Assembly: GCF_051535215.1 (NCBI RefSeq)
Contig: NZ_JBPPLY010000007.1
Location: forward strand, 62,001 to 126,000
Origin: Nitrobacter sp051535215
GTDB taxonomy: Bacteria > Pseudomonadota > Alphaproteobacteria > Rhizobiales > Xanthobacteraceae
Reading direction: 5' to 3'
DNA: 64,000 nt
Shown here in pieces: positions 35,226 to 44,616 of the stretch. The notes under the pieces were generated by a model. The model worked only from the letters and a program-made list of their open reading frames with translations, had not been told where the DNA came from and searched no databases. Every line of letters begins with the position of its first letter. Positions within the stretch are counted from its first letter, which is position 1. The translations under genes and the position numbers were made by a program.

Positions 35226-35624
35226 ATGGCAAGGCCTCCCGCCGAACCGTTCGGGAAACGGCGTCTGCCGCCGCTTGAACCCTCATCGCCTCCGCCAAAA
35301 CGCTCCGGGCGCGTCGCGCTGCTGGTGATGGGCACGCTCGCTGTCGGCGGAGGCGCCTATGCGCTGATGCCGCACGACAATTGCGAATCCAACCGCCCCG
35401 GCGTCGCGGCGTCCGCAACGCCTGGTCAGGCCGCCACCGCCTGCAATTCAGGTTCATCGAGCAGCGGACACGGTAGCGGCTGGTCGTCGCGATCAGGCTA
35501 TTACGGCGGCGATTCCTCCTCCAGCCATTCCTCATCGTCATCCGAAACCGGCAGCGGACCGATCACACGCGGAGGCTTCGGCGGCTTCGCCCATGCGATT
35601 TCGTCTCATTTCTCCGGCGGCTGA
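35226..35624 (+). CDS. Ser/Gly-rich membrane protein (YjfM/DUF1190-like)
   Basis: A 132-residue protein beginning at ATG 35226, just after the DUF350 stop. One hydrophobic segment (VALLVMGTLAVGGGAYAL, about 29-46) follows a basic proline-rich start. After it come a short Cys-containing part and a low-complexity Ser/Gly tail (GSSSSGHGSGWSSRSG, then SSSSHSSSSS) that ends in GGFGGFAHAISSHFSGG. The same low-complexity end and genomic place are seen in YgiB/YjfM. Domain assignment rests mainly on order of genes. Confidence 0.6.
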   Translation: MARPPAEPFGKRRLPPLEPSSPPPKRSGRVALLVMGTLAVGGGAYALMPHDNCESNRPGVAASATPGQAATACNSGSSSSGHGSGWSSRSGYYGGDSSSSHSSSSSETGSGPITRGGFGGFAHAISSHFSGG

Positions 35625-35651
35625 TCCACCTTCCGGATTGCGAGCTTCGAT

Positions 35652-36809
35652 ATGCAACGCATCGCCTGCCCCGAACGCGACGACTGGCAGACCACGGCCG
35701 AGAACGCGGGCTTCGCGTTTCATACGCTCGATGGCGAGCGTTACTGGGACGAGCGCGCCTATTACGCGTTCACGCTCGAGGAAATCGAACAAAGGATCGA
35801 GGCGCCGACCGGCGAAATCCATTCCATGTGCCTCGAACTGGTCAGGCGGGCGATGAATGACGAGAGCGTGCTGCGCCGCCTCAGGATTCCGCAGGCCTGC
35901 TGGCCGATCCTCACCGATAGCTGGCGGCGCGGCGACGCCACCCTCTACGGCCGCTTCGACTTCTGCTTCAGCGGTCAGGGCCCGGCGAAACTGCTCGAAT
36001 ACAATGCCGACACGCCTACCTCGCTGTTCGAAACCGCGGTGTTTCAATGGACCTGGCTCGAACAGGCGATGGAGCGCCAGATCATCCCGAACGGAGCCGA
36101 TCAGTTCAACTCCATCCATGACAGACTGATCGCGCGATGGCGGGGGATCGCACCGAACGGCCATCTGCACCTGACCGGGCTGTACGAGAACCCTGAGGAT
36201 GCGGTGACGCTGAACTATCTCGAGGACACCGCCCGGCAGGCCGGCCTGCAGACGACGTCGCTGGAGATCGAAAGTATCGGCGTCGACGGTACCAGCCAAT
36301 TCGTCGATCTCGACGATCGCCGCATTGAGCTTGCGTTCAAACTCTACCCCTGGGAATGGATGCTGCGCGACAGCTTCGGCTCGCGGATTCGGACCGCATC
36401 GACGCGCTGGATCGAGCCGCCCTGGAAGGTCGTGCTCTCCAACAAGGGAATTCTGCCGCTATTGTGGGAGATGTTTCCCAATCACCCCAACCTGCTGCCC
36501 GCCTATTTCGAAGACGACGCCGCGGCGAGCAGGCTCGGCAGTTCTTATGTGCGCAAGCCGATCTATTCACGTGAAGGCGCCAACGTCGAACTGGTCTGCG
36601 ATGGAACGGCGCTGGACCGGCAAGGCGGGCCCTATGGCAGCGAGGGGGTCGTGCGGCAAGCCTGCGCGCTGCTCCCAAGCTTCGAAGGCATGTATCCGGT
36701 CATCGGAAGCTGGATCGTCGGCGATCAGGCATGCGGGCTATCGATCCGCGAGGACGCGAACCCTATCACAGGCAACACGTCGCGCTTTCTGCCGCACGCG
36801 ATCCTGTGA
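35652..36809 (+). CDS. Glutathionylspermidine synthase-like ATP-grasp protein (YjfC-like)
   Basis: A 385-residue protein of the GSP_synth family. Visible family segments include DFCFSGQGPAKLLEYNADTP (about 98-118), which gives the acidic metal/ATP site, KLYPWEWM near 225, and SYVRKPIYSREGANV near 300 with SWIVGDQACGLSIRED toward the end. Members ligate glutathione to spermidine, but close YjfC/YgiC homologues have no proven substrate and no amidase domain. It completes the yjfLMC-like trio. It starts 27 bases after the preceding stop. Confidence 0.85.
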   Translation: MQRIACPERDDWQTTAENAGFAFHTLDGERYWDERAYYAFTLEEIEQRIEAPTGEIHSMCLELVRRAMNDESVLRRLRIPQACWPILTDSWRRGDATLYGRFDFCFSGQGPAKLLEYNADTPTSLFETAVFQWTWLEQAMERQIIPNGADQFNSIHDRLIARWRGIAPNGHLHLTGLYENPEDAVTLNYLEDTARQAGLQTTSLEIESIGVDGTSQFVDLDDRRIELAFKLYPWEWMLRDSFGSRIRTASTRWIEPPWKVVLSNKGILPLLWEMFPNHPNLLPAYFEDDAAASRLGSSYVRKPIYSREGANVELVCDGTALDRQGGPYGSEGVVRQACALLPSFEGMYPVIGSWIVGDQACGLSIREDANPITGNTSRFLPHAIL

Positions 36810-36943
36810 GGCGCGCGGCGCGCCGTCACTCCTGACGCAAAGGCGGCGAAGGCCTTGCGTTCCAAGCGATCCGGAAATCCCGACATGCAATCCGTCCCGC
36901 CCGCTCGCAGGCGAGCGCCCGGAGGCGGGAATGTTGGCAGGCC

Positions 36944-37810
36944 CTATGCGCGGGCTGCGGACCTGGCCGACAGCATGCCCGGAACCAGCGACGGCGCGCT
37001 GACGTGATTGGGCCGATAGAGACCGCGTTTGTCCGGATGAGGCTTGAACGCGTCGGTCAACCCGACCACGGTTTCCGCGGCGCCGAGCGCGAGAAAACCG
37101 TCGCTCTCCATCCGCTTCGCAAGCCGCTGGAAAATGCTGACCTTGGTTTCCTGATCGAAATAGATCAGCACGTTGCGGCAGAAGATCACATCGAACGTGC
37201 CGAGGTGGGAAAAATCCTGCAGCAGGTTGAGCTGACGGTGCTGGACCATCGCGCGAATGTCGGCGTTGATCTGCCAGAGTTCGCCGACCTGCTTGAAATA
37301 CTTGATGAGCAACTGAATGGGCAGCCCGCGCTGCACCTCGAACTGACTGTAGAGGCCGGCTCGCGACTTTTCGAGCACCTCGTTCGACAGATCGGTGGCG
37401 ACGATCTCGGTGCGCCATCCGGCCAACGCCGGACCGTATTCCTTGAGGCACATCGCGATGGAATAAGGCTCCTGTCCGGTCGAACCGGCGGCGCACCAGA
37501 TCCGCAGACTGCGGCGAGCCGCACGGGCCTGTGCCAGCGCCGGGAGCACAGTATCCCGCAGATGTTCGAACGGGGTCTTGTCGCGAAAGAAGAAGGTTTC
37601 GTTGGTGGTCATCGCCTCGACGACCTCAACGATCAGCGCTCCCGCGCCGTTCTTCATCTTCTGCACAAGGTCGCTGATGCCTGAAAGGCCGGCCTTTCGC
37701 GCAAGCGGCGTCAGGCGGCTCTCGACCAGATATTGCTTGTCGGGGGCGAGATCGAGTCCCGACTGGTCCTTCAGGAACTTGCGCAGATACTCATAATCAA
37801 GCGGTGTCAC
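36944..37810 (-). CDS. cheR: Chemotaxis protein methyltransferase CheR
   Basis: A 288-residue methyltransferase. GTG 37810 overlaps the cheB stop in GTGA and gives the normal N-terminal helical domain (TPLDYEYLRKFLKDQSGL). The catalytic SAM domain has RIWCAAGSTGQEPYSIAM near 100 and VIFCRNVLIYFD near 205. It adds methyl groups to receptor glutamates using SAM. It is the last gene of the minus-strand cheA-W-Y-B-R operon. Confidence 0.93.
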   Translation of the reverse strand: MTPLDYEYLRKFLKDQSGLDLAPDKQYLVESRLTPLARKAGLSGISDLVQKMKNGAGALIVEVVEAMTTNETFFFRDKTPFEHLRDTVLPALAQARAARRSLRIWCAAGSTGQEPYSIAMCLKEYGPALAGWRTEIVATDLSNEVLEKSRAGLYSQFEVQRGLPIQLLIKYFKQVGELWQINADIRAMVQHRQLNLLQDFSHLGTFDVIFCRNVLIYFDQETKVSIFQRLAKRMESDGFLALGAAETVVGLTDAFKPHPDKRGLYRPNHVSAPSLVPGMLSARSAARA

Positions 37811-38955
37811 GAATGGCCTCCCGCAAACAACCGAACGAGTTTCGGTGCAATTTGTTGAAGCGGCAAAACGGCCGCGCAAATTCCTGCCTGGGCGGCGGCG
37901 CCCGGCATTCCCCACACCACGCTGGTCGCTTCGTCCTGCGCGATGACACTTCCTCCCGCGGCGACGATCTGCTTGCCTCCGCGCATGCCGTCCGATCCCA
38001 TCCCCGTCAGGATGACGGCCAGAATTCCCCCCTGCCAGATGTCGATCGCAGACGTGAACAGCGGATCGACGGCCGGTTTGCAGAAGTTCACCGGCGGACC
38101 GTCGTCGAGCGCGATGGCCCCGCCTATGCCCTTTCGCACCACCCGCATGTGGCGACCACCCGGCGCAATATAGATTCGTCCGGGCTTCACGGCCTCCTCG
38201 TGCACGCCCTCCTGCACCGGACGTCCGGCAACCCGCGCCAGATGTTCTGCGAGAATGGTCGTGAAGGTCGGTGGCATGTGCTGCGTGATCAGCACCGGAA
38301 CGGTGTCGATCACAGGCGCTATTCCGGCTACCAGCGTCATCAGCGCCTGCGGCCCGCCCGTGGACGAACCAATCAGCAGCACGCGCGGGTGCAGCGGACC
38401 GAAGGGCCGCAGGAGCGGTGCGGGTTGCGCCGGCGCAGGAGTGGCCTGAGCGAGAGTCGGTTCGTGCGGCGCCAGCGGTGGCGCGGCGACCGCCGGACGA
38501 CGGCGCTTTGCCGTGAGGTTCCGAATCTTCTGGATCAGGTCGTGCTTGAAGATATCGGCCGCCGCAATCTCGCGGGTGCTCTCCGGCTTTGGAATGTAAT
38601 CCGCCGCGCCGAGCGACATGGCCTTGAAACTGATCTCCGCGTTGCGACGGGTAAGCGTCGAGGCCATGATGATGATGAGATCGGGTTTCTTGGCCAGCAG
38701 TTGCGGCAACGCGGAGATGCCGTCGAGACCTGGCATTTCAATGTCGAGGACGACAACATCGGGATTGGCGCGCTCGACCTGGCTGACCGCATCGAGCCCG
38801 GTGCGCAGCGAAGCCGCGACCATCATGTCAGGCTCAGCCTCGATCCAACGGGAAATCAGCCCGCGAATGACGACCGAGTCGTCGACCACCATGACGCGCA
38901 GCGGCTCATGCCGTCCCGAATCCAAAGCCGCCGGACTTGCCAAAGCAGTACTCAT
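37807..38955 (-). CDS. cheB: Chemotaxis methylesterase CheB
   Basis: A 382-residue two-domain protein. The receiver domain has Asp71 (VVVLDIEMPGLDG) as phosphoacceptor. The esterase domain has the triad Ser198 (LIGSSTGGPQAL), His226 (QHMPPTF) and Asp322 (GMGSDGMRGG). The linker at about 150-185 is rich in Ala and Pro. Phosphorylated by CheA, it removes methyl groups from receptors and so provides adaptation. Confidence 0.95.
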   Translation of the reverse strand: MSTALASPAALDSGRHEPLRVMVVDDSVVIRGLISRWIEAEPDMMVAASLRTGLDAVSQVERANPDVVVLDIEMPGLDGISALPQLLAKKPDLIIIMASTLTRRNAEISFKAMSLGAADYIPKPESTREIAAADIFKHDLIQKIRNLTAKRRRPAVAAPPLAPHEPTLAQATPAPAQPAPLLRPFGPLHPRVLLIGSSTGGPQALMTLVAGIAPVIDTVPVLITQHMPPTFTTILAEHLARVAGRPVQEGVHEEAVKPGRIYIAPGGRHMRVVRKGIGGAIALDDGPPVNFCKPAVDPLFTSAIDIWQGGILAVILTGMGSDGMRGGKQIVAAGGSVIAQDEATSVVWGMPGAAAQAGICAAVLPLQQIAPKLVRLFAGGHS

Positions 38956-39024
38956 GACCCACCAGACGCAACCACGAACAAAGACGATTTATGCGCCGGG
39001 CGATCCGGTACGGCGCGGCTAATT

Positions 39025-39390
39025 TCAGATCAGACCGATTTCGTGAAACTTCGCCGTCACGATGTCCTTGTCGAAGGGCTTCATGATGTATTCGTTGGCG
39101 CCGGCATGAAGCGCGCGGGCGATGTGCGCGACATCGTTCTCCGTGGTGCAGAACACCACCTTCGGCTGATCGCCGCCGGGCATCCGACGCAGGTTGCGAA
39201 GGAATTCGTAACCGTCCATGACCGGCATGTTCCAATCCAGCAGCACGGCATCCGGCAGTTCGCGCTTGCAGGCGTCAAGCGCCTTCTCGCCGTCCTCCGC
39301 CTCGACGATATGGAAATTGAAGCCTTCCAGGATACGCCGCGCGACCTTACGGATAACGCTCGAATCATCCACGACCAGACACGTTTTCAT
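39025..39390 (-). CDS. cheY: Chemotaxis response regulator CheY
   Basis: A 121-residue single receiver domain. Asp8-Asp9 form the acidic pair, Asp52 (AVLLDWNMPVMDG) is the phosphoacceptor, and Lys103-Pro104-Phe105 (IMKPFDKD) completes the site. The start ATG 39390 is chosen because the longer frame adds sequence antisense to cheW. It sits between cheW and cheB in the operon and probably controls the flagellar motor. Confidence 0.92.
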   Translation of the reverse strand: MKTCLVVDDSSVIRKVARRILEGFNFHIVEAEDGEKALDACKRELPDAVLLDWNMPVMDGYEFLRNLRRMPGGDQPKVVFCTTENDVAHIARALHAGANEYIMKPFDKDIVTAKFHEIGLI

Positions 39391-39458
39391 TTCGGCCTCC
39401 GCTTCTTTCCAACCTTCATGACGGGACGTTTTCCCGATAACTCTGCTTGCCGCCGGTC

Positions 39459-39944
39459 TCAAGCCGCAAGCTTGTCAGGCGCAATCTCCAAGATCCGATC
39501 GACATCGAGAACGACCATCAATTGTCCATCAAGCCGATGCACACCCGCCGACATCTCCGTCATCCGCGCATCGAGGTTGGCTGGATTGACCTCGCGGCTG
39601 TCATCCGGAAGCGCCATGACCTCGCCGATGGAATCGATCAGGAGTCCGTAGGACTCGCCCCGCAGTTCGACGCCGACGGCCATCGGCGGGCGATCGGCCT
39701 CCTGCTTCGGAAGGCCCAGTCGCGCGCGCATTTCGATCGCAGTGACGATACGGCCGCGCAGGTTCAAAACGCCCGCCACGTCGTTCGATGCCAGCGGCAC
39801 CCGGGTCAGGCGTTCGGGTTTGAACACGTCCTGTACCCGCGAGATCGGAAGGCCGAACAACTGTCCGCCGATCGTCGCGGTCACGTATTCGGTAAACGCG
39901 CTTTCGCCGCCTTGATTTACCATGGTCATGCTCTGATCCTTCAT
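39459..39944 (-). CDS. cheW: Chemotaxis coupling protein CheW
   Basis: A 161-residue CheW-fold protein. Typical segments are GQLFGLPISRVQDVFKPE near 27-45, GVLNLRGRIVTAIEMRARLG near 58-78 and SYGLLIDSIGEVMAL near 98-112. It links receptors to CheA. Its start overlaps the cheA stop. Confidence 0.94.
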   Translation of the reverse strand: MKDQSMTMVNQGGESAFTEYVTATIGGQLFGLPISRVQDVFKPERLTRVPLASNDVAGVLNLRGRIVTAIEMRARLGLPKQEADRPPMAVGVELRGESYGLLIDSIGEVMALPDDSREVNPANLDARMTEMSAGVHRLDGQLMVVLDVDRILEIAPDKLAA

Positions 39945-42652
39945 GCCGCCACCCGGTTCGTTTCGGCGGTCTGTTCCTTCAGCGCCGCAATGAGGCCGGG
40001 CCGGTCGAACTTGGCGACGTAATCGTGGAAGCCGGCCTGACGACCCCGCTCGATCGCGGCCGGAGAAATCATCGACGACAGCGCGATGATCGGAGTTCCG
40101 CTCAGGCGGCGATCGGAGCGCACCGTCTCGGCGAACTCGAAACCGTTCATGTCAGGCATTTCGATATCGGTGAGGATCGCGTCGAACTCCTGGCCTGACC
40201 GCAGAACGACGAGCCCTTCCTGCGCGTTGGTCGCGAGGCGAACCTGATATCCTGCGGCCTTGAGAACCGGCGCCAGCATGTTGCGGAAAAAGGCGCTGTC
40301 ATCCACCAGCAGCACCGACCGCGTGGCAGCGTCGGCGCGCATCTCCTTGCGCTTGAACCAGTCGGAAAAAGCCATCGGCAGGAAATGACCGATATCGATC
40401 ACGTCCGTCGCCCGGCCCTTGATGACGGCGGAGCCGAGAATGCCCTGCTGATTGCTCGCCACCTCGATATTCAGCCGCTCCTCGACGATGTCGATGATCT
40501 CATCGACCACCAAGCCCGCCGCCCGGCCTTCGTCAGCGAACACCAGGACGGCTTGCGACCCCTCGGTTCCGACCGAAACGCCCTCCATCTGCACCAGCGG
40601 CATGAGTTGATCGCGGTACTGCACCATATAGCGACCGTCGGAGATCTCGATCTTGTCGACACCGATCTCCTCCAGTCGCGTGACGAGTGCGAGTGGCACG
40701 GCCTTGGGCTGGTCCGATCCGGCGCGGAATACCAGCAGCGAGGTCATCTGCTCGGCGTCGCTGGCGCCTGCTCCGCGTTCGTCGGCGATTTCCTGCTGCG
40801 TCGCGACCGATGCGCCGAGCGCGTGCGCGATGCCGTTCGGATCGATGATCATGATTACGGCGCCGTCGCCGAGAATGGTGTTGCCCGAGAACATGCCGAT
40901 GTGCCGCAGCATGGTCGACATCGGCTTGACCACGATTTCCTCGGTATGGAATACGCCGTCCACGACAATGCCGAAGGTCTGGTTTCCGACCTGCGTGACC
41001 ACGATGAAACCGTTCTCCGGATCGCTGGACGCGCCATCATCGATCTTCAGAAGCTTCTTCAGGTGCATCAGCGGCAGCAGCTTGTTGCGCAGCCGCAGGA
41101 CCGGTGTGTCCTTGATACGTTCGATACGGTGCTCCGAATCCGCCCGCACGCGCACCAGTTCGACCACCGAGAGCTGCGGTATCGCATAACGCTCGCCCGC
41201 AGCCTCCACGATCAACGCCGACACGATCGCCAGCGTCAGCGGAATCTTGACGGTGATGCTCGAACCCTCGCCGGCCACCGACTTGACGTCGATGGTGCCG
41301 CCGATCTGGTCGATGTTGGAACGCACGACGTCCATGCCGACGCCGCGTCCGGAAACGGCGGTCACGGCCGCCGCGGTCGAGAATCCCGGCGCGAAGATGA
41401 ACTTGTGGATCTGCGCCTCGGTCATCTTCTCGAGTTCGGCCTCGGTCGCGAGGCCGTTCTGAATCGCCTTGGCCTTGATGCGCTCGGTGTTGAGACCGCG
41501 GCCATTGTCGGCGATGCAGATGATGATGTGGCCACCCTCATGATAGGCCAGAAGGCGGATGGTGCCCTGTTCCGGCTTGCCCGCCTTGAGCCGTTCCGCC
41601 GGCGTTTCAAGGCCGTGATCGGCGGAATTACGCACCATGTGCGTCAGCGGATCCTTGATCAGATCGAGGACCTGGCGGTCGAGCTCGGTGTCAGCACCAT
41701 GCATCTCGAGTTCGATCTGCTTGCCGAGTTCGCTCGACAGATCGCGCACGATACGCGGCAGCTTCTGCCAGGCGTTTCCGATCGGCTGCATGCGCGTCTT
41801 CATGACGCCTTCCTGCAGCTCGGCGGTGACGTTGGACAGCCGTTGCAACGGCACCTTGAATTCGTTGTCCTCGTGGCGGCGGCTGATCTCAAGCAACTGG
41901 TTGCGCGTCAACACGAGCTCGGACACCATCGTCATCAGATGTTCGAGCGTATCGACGTTGACACGGATCGACTGGTGAGAAACCCGATCGCTTTCCGGAG
42001 TGTCTTCAGCTTTCTTCGACGCCGCCTTGACGGCAGTTTTCGGAGCAGCGGCCGGCGCGGGCGTTGCGGATGCCGGCTGCGGAGCGGGCGCGGGCTGCGG
42101 AGCGGCAGACGCGGCCGATTCGACCTCCGTCTCCCGGAACGCGCGCTCGAGATCATCGAGCGATACCTCGCCCGGGCGAAGCTGACGTTCGAGAACCTGA
42201 TAAGTGAGCGTCCCCGCCGTCTCGGCGGCCGGCGCTTCGGCGGCAGGCTCGGGAACGGGAGCGGCAGCTTCAGAAGCGCCATGCTCTGCCATGTGATGCA
42301 GCAGCTCGATCAGATCGGTATCCGATCCTTCCGGCTCGGCTTCAGTCGCCTCGAGCTGGCTGAGGATATCCCTGATGCGATCGATGGTGGAAAGAATGAG
42401 CGTCACGGCCTCGCCGGTCACCGGCATGCCGTCGCGAAACTTGCCCATCAGCGTTTCCGCCGCATGGGCGAGCGCCTCCAGCCTCGGAAGGCCCAGAAAA
42501 CCGCACGTCCCCTTGATGGTGTGGACCAGCCGGAAGATATTATCCAATATCTTCGCGTTGTTCGGATCCTGCTCGAAGCTGACGAGCTGATTGTCGACGG
42601 TGTCCAGACTCTCGTTCGTCTCGGTCAGGAATTCGCGGAGGAGATCGTCCAT
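39941..42652 (-). CDS. cheA: Hybrid chemotaxis kinase CheA with C-terminal receiver
   Basis: A 903-residue kinase from ATG 42652 (AGAAGG site just before it). Domains in order: Hpt with His44 (FRLVHTIKGTCGFLG), an Ala/Pro-rich linker, dimerisation helices, the ATPase domain with N box HMVRNSADHGLE and G boxes ADNGRG and GRGVGMDVVRS, a CheW-like domain, and a receiver domain (about 780-900) with LTDIEMPDMNGFEF. The added receiver is found in CheA of several alphaproteobacteria and may act as a phosphate sink. It begins the operon cheA-W-Y-B-R. Confidence 0.95.
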   Translation of the reverse strand: MDDLLREFLTETNESLDTVDNQLVSFEQDPNNAKILDNIFRLVHTIKGTCGFLGLPRLEALAHAAETLMGKFRDGMPVTGEAVTLILSTIDRIRDILSQLEATEAEPEGSDTDLIELLHHMAEHGASEAAAPVPEPAAEAPAAETAGTLTYQVLERQLRPGEVSLDDLERAFRETEVESAASAAPQPAPAPQPASATPAPAAAPKTAVKAASKKAEDTPESDRVSHQSIRVNVDTLEHLMTMVSELVLTRNQLLEISRRHEDNEFKVPLQRLSNVTAELQEGVMKTRMQPIGNAWQKLPRIVRDLSSELGKQIELEMHGADTELDRQVLDLIKDPLTHMVRNSADHGLETPAERLKAGKPEQGTIRLLAYHEGGHIIICIADNGRGLNTERIKAKAIQNGLATEAELEKMTEAQIHKFIFAPGFSTAAAVTAVSGRGVGMDVVRSNIDQIGGTIDVKSVAGEGSSITVKIPLTLAIVSALIVEAAGERYAIPQLSVVELVRVRADSEHRIERIKDTPVLRLRNKLLPLMHLKKLLKIDDGASSDPENGFIVVTQVGNQTFGIVVDGVFHTEEIVVKPMSTMLRHIGMFSGNTILGDGAVIMIIDPNGIAHALGASVATQQEIADERGAGASDAEQMTSLLVFRAGSDQPKAVPLALVTRLEEIGVDKIEISDGRYMVQYRDQLMPLVQMEGVSVGTEGSQAVLVFADEGRAAGLVVDEIIDIVEERLNIEVASNQQGILGSAVIKGRATDVIDIGHFLPMAFSDWFKRKEMRADAATRSVLLVDDSAFFRNMLAPVLKAAGYQVRLATNAQEGLVVLRSGQEFDAILTDIEMPDMNGFEFAETVRSDRRLSGTPIIALSSMISPAAIERGRQAGFHDYVAKFDRPGLIAALKEQTAETNRVAA

Positions 42653-42965
42653 TGCCTTCTGGCCCTCGAACTGCCGGGGCGACGTCGTCGCGCCTTTTCG
42701 CGGCCGGACAAGTTTCAACCCAAAGCATTTAATATTGGTTGAGCAAGCGGAAAAGAATGCATCAAGGATCGGTGCGGCGGACTCGTCGCGACAAGCCTTC
42801 GAGCAAGGTCACCGCATCCCTCGGGATTTTGACCGACCCGGATACAAGGCGTTTGACCTTGATTTAGCAACGAAAAGAAACACGCTTGGCAACCGGATCA
42901 AAACCCTGCCGCTGACCTCCGCGAACCCGGAAACCATTTGTTCACCTTATCAGGCGACGCCGAGT
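42653..42965. other. 313-bp gap before cheA
   Basis: The space between the chpT stop and the cheA start has no gene. It must hold the cheA promoter; no clear sigma or CtrA motif is seen apart from scattered AT-rich stretches (around 42726-42740 and 42860-42890). Confidence 0.35.
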
Positions 42966-43613
42966 TCAACGGGCGCTGACAATCACTTTCTCACTGTCAG
43001 GAGCAATCGAGACGCTGATACCACAGGCATCAGCAAGCAGGCGGGTGTAGTAGGGCTGAATCGCATGCGCATCGACGGCGCCAGTGGCGCCGGACGCGAG
43101 AAGATCGACGACGTTCTGCGATACGCGAGCGTTCGTTCCGGCGGCAGTGATCTGAAAGCCCATCGCTTCGCCTTCGCCCAGCGGATCGACGCTCAGCACG
43201 CCGCCACGCGGAATCATCTGCTGCGCGATCACCAACAGGTTGAGCAGCAGTTTCACCCTGTTCTTTGGCAAAAGAAGACGAGGCAAATTCCAGGCGATCG
43301 TGATCTTGCCATCCTCGAAATGGCCTTTCGCCATGGCCTGCGCATCGCCGAGATCGATCTGCGCACCGGCCGAGCCCGCGGCGCCGAATGCGAGACGGCA
43401 GAACTGGAGCCGTGCCGAGGCTGTCTTGGCGCTCTTGCGAATCAGATCGAGGGCGAATTCGCGATCGTCCGGCTTCGGATTGTCGTCCAGCACCTCGAGC
43501 CCGTTGACGATTGCGCCAACCGGACTAATGAGGTCATGACAGACGCGCGAACACAGCAGTGCTGCGAGTTCGAGCATATCGGGAACGGGACCGGGAGACG
43601 ACGTGCCAGACAT
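42966..43613 (-). CDS. chpT: Histidine phosphotransferase ChpT
   Basis: A 215-residue protein. His26 lies in CSRVCHDLISPVGAIVNG, the phosphotransfer helix of ChpT, followed by LEVLDDN and a degenerate ATPase-like domain (NRVKLLLNLLVIAQQMIPRGG). ChpT passes phosphate from CckA to CtrA and CpdR. The start ATG 43613 is used; the longer frame of 499 codons is antisense to cysQ. Its presence upstream of the che operon links it to the ctrA gene 9 kb away. Confidence 0.9.
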   Translation of the reverse strand: MSGTSSPGPVPDMLELAALLCSRVCHDLISPVGAIVNGLEVLDDNPKPDDREFALDLIRKSAKTASARLQFCRLAFGAAGSAGAQIDLGDAQAMAKGHFEDGKITIAWNLPRLLLPKNRVKLLLNLLVIAQQMIPRGGVLSVDPLGEGEAMGFQITAAGTNARVSQNVVDLLASGATGAVDAHAIQPYYTRLLADACGISVSIAPDSEKVIVSAR

Positions 43614-43757
43614 GATACCTGCTCCTGGGATCCGTTTCGGCAAATCCGCAGCAACCGGACTTGCAGCGTGCGGACCTGACGAATCAAACGACCTTGGTGG
43701 CTTGATACACTGCCGGAGCCTGGGCTGCCACCGAAAGGCGGTCGCCGCCGTTCCACC

Positions 43758-44594
43758 GTGCCGCGCAAGGACGATTCGAACGTGCCGGTGATCGACGCTC
43801 AAACGGCCGCGGCGCTGATGAATCCCCTCACCACGCTGGTGGCGAAAGCGGGCGCCGCCGTCCTCTCGGTCAATCGCGATCGCATGACGGTCAGCGGCAA
43901 GGCCGACGGCTCTCCCGTAACCGAGGCGGACCTCGCCTCCGACCGGATTATTGCCGAAGGGCTCGCACGACTCTACCCCGATATTCCGCTGCTGTCGGAA
44001 GAACGCGTGCATATTGCCCCGCCTCCTTATGCCGGCAGCCTCTTCGTGATCGATCCGCTCGACGGCACCAAGGAATTCATCGCCAGCCGCGACGAATTCA
44101 CCGTCAATCTCGCGATCGTCACGAATGGAGTGCCGCTGTTGGGCATCATCGGCGCGCCCGCGCTTGGTTCGATCTGGCGAGGTCTCATCGGCCATGGCGC
44201 GCAGCGCATCGCGGTCGCGACCAACGGCGACGTCGGCGCAGCCACGCCGATCACAACTCGGCCGTATCCCCTCCACGGGGCATGGATCGCCGCCGTCAGC
44301 CGATCCCACGGCGACAGCCGTTCGGAAGCCTTCATCGACAGCCGGCCCGGCGCGGTACGCCGGCCGCTCGGCTCCGCCGTCAAGTTCTGCCGGATCGCGG
44401 AGGGCGGAGCCGATATCTATCCCCGTCTCGCCCCCACCTGCGAATGGGACGTTGCAGCGGGTCATGCGCTGGTCGTCGCCGCCGGCGGCAAGGTCACGGA
44501 CGGGAGCGGCGCACCACTGCGTTTCGGCGAATCGCGCGCAGGATTTGTGGTGCCGGAGTTTATCGCCTGGGGCGACCCGTCGGCCGCTCCCTGA
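43758..44594 (+). CDS. cysQ: 3'(2'),5'-bisphosphate nucleotidase CysQ
   Basis: A 278-residue inositol-monophosphatase-fold enzyme. The metal site includes LLSEERV near 80, DPLDGTKEF near 98-106 and EWDVAAGHALV near 234. It hydrolyses 3'-phosphoadenosine 5'-phosphate, a by-product of sulfate assimilation. The GTG at 43758 is the listed start; a GTG at 43782 would also give a normal protein. It is divergent from chpT. Confidence 0.88.
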   Translation: MPRKDDSNVPVIDAQTAAALMNPLTTLVAKAGAAVLSVNRDRMTVSGKADGSPVTEADLASDRIIAEGLARLYPDIPLLSEERVHIAPPPYAGSLFVIDPLDGTKEFIASRDEFTVNLAIVTNGVPLLGIIGAPALGSIWRGLIGHGAQRIAVATNGDVGAATPITTRPYPLHGAWIAAVSRSHGDSRSEAFIDSRPGAVRRPLGSAVKFCRIAEGGADIYPRLAPTCEWDVAAGHALVVAAGGKVTDGSGAPLRFGESRAGFVVPEFIAWGDPSAAP

Positions 44595-44616
44595 CGCGGC
44601 TTGCCCGCTCCTGCAT

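Noticed and set aside
37804..39651. A 615-codon plus-strand open frame
   Set aside because: It is antisense to cheB and cheY, both of which have complete active sites.
40385..42742. A 785-codon plus-strand open frame
   Set aside because: It lies wholly antisense to cheA, which has all its motifs. Long antisense frames are common in GC-rich DNA, and the product shows low-complexity His/Arg/Asp sequence.
43614..44465. Long N-terminal extension of ChpT
   Set aside because: It is antisense to cysQ; ChpT proteins begin close to the His-containing helix.
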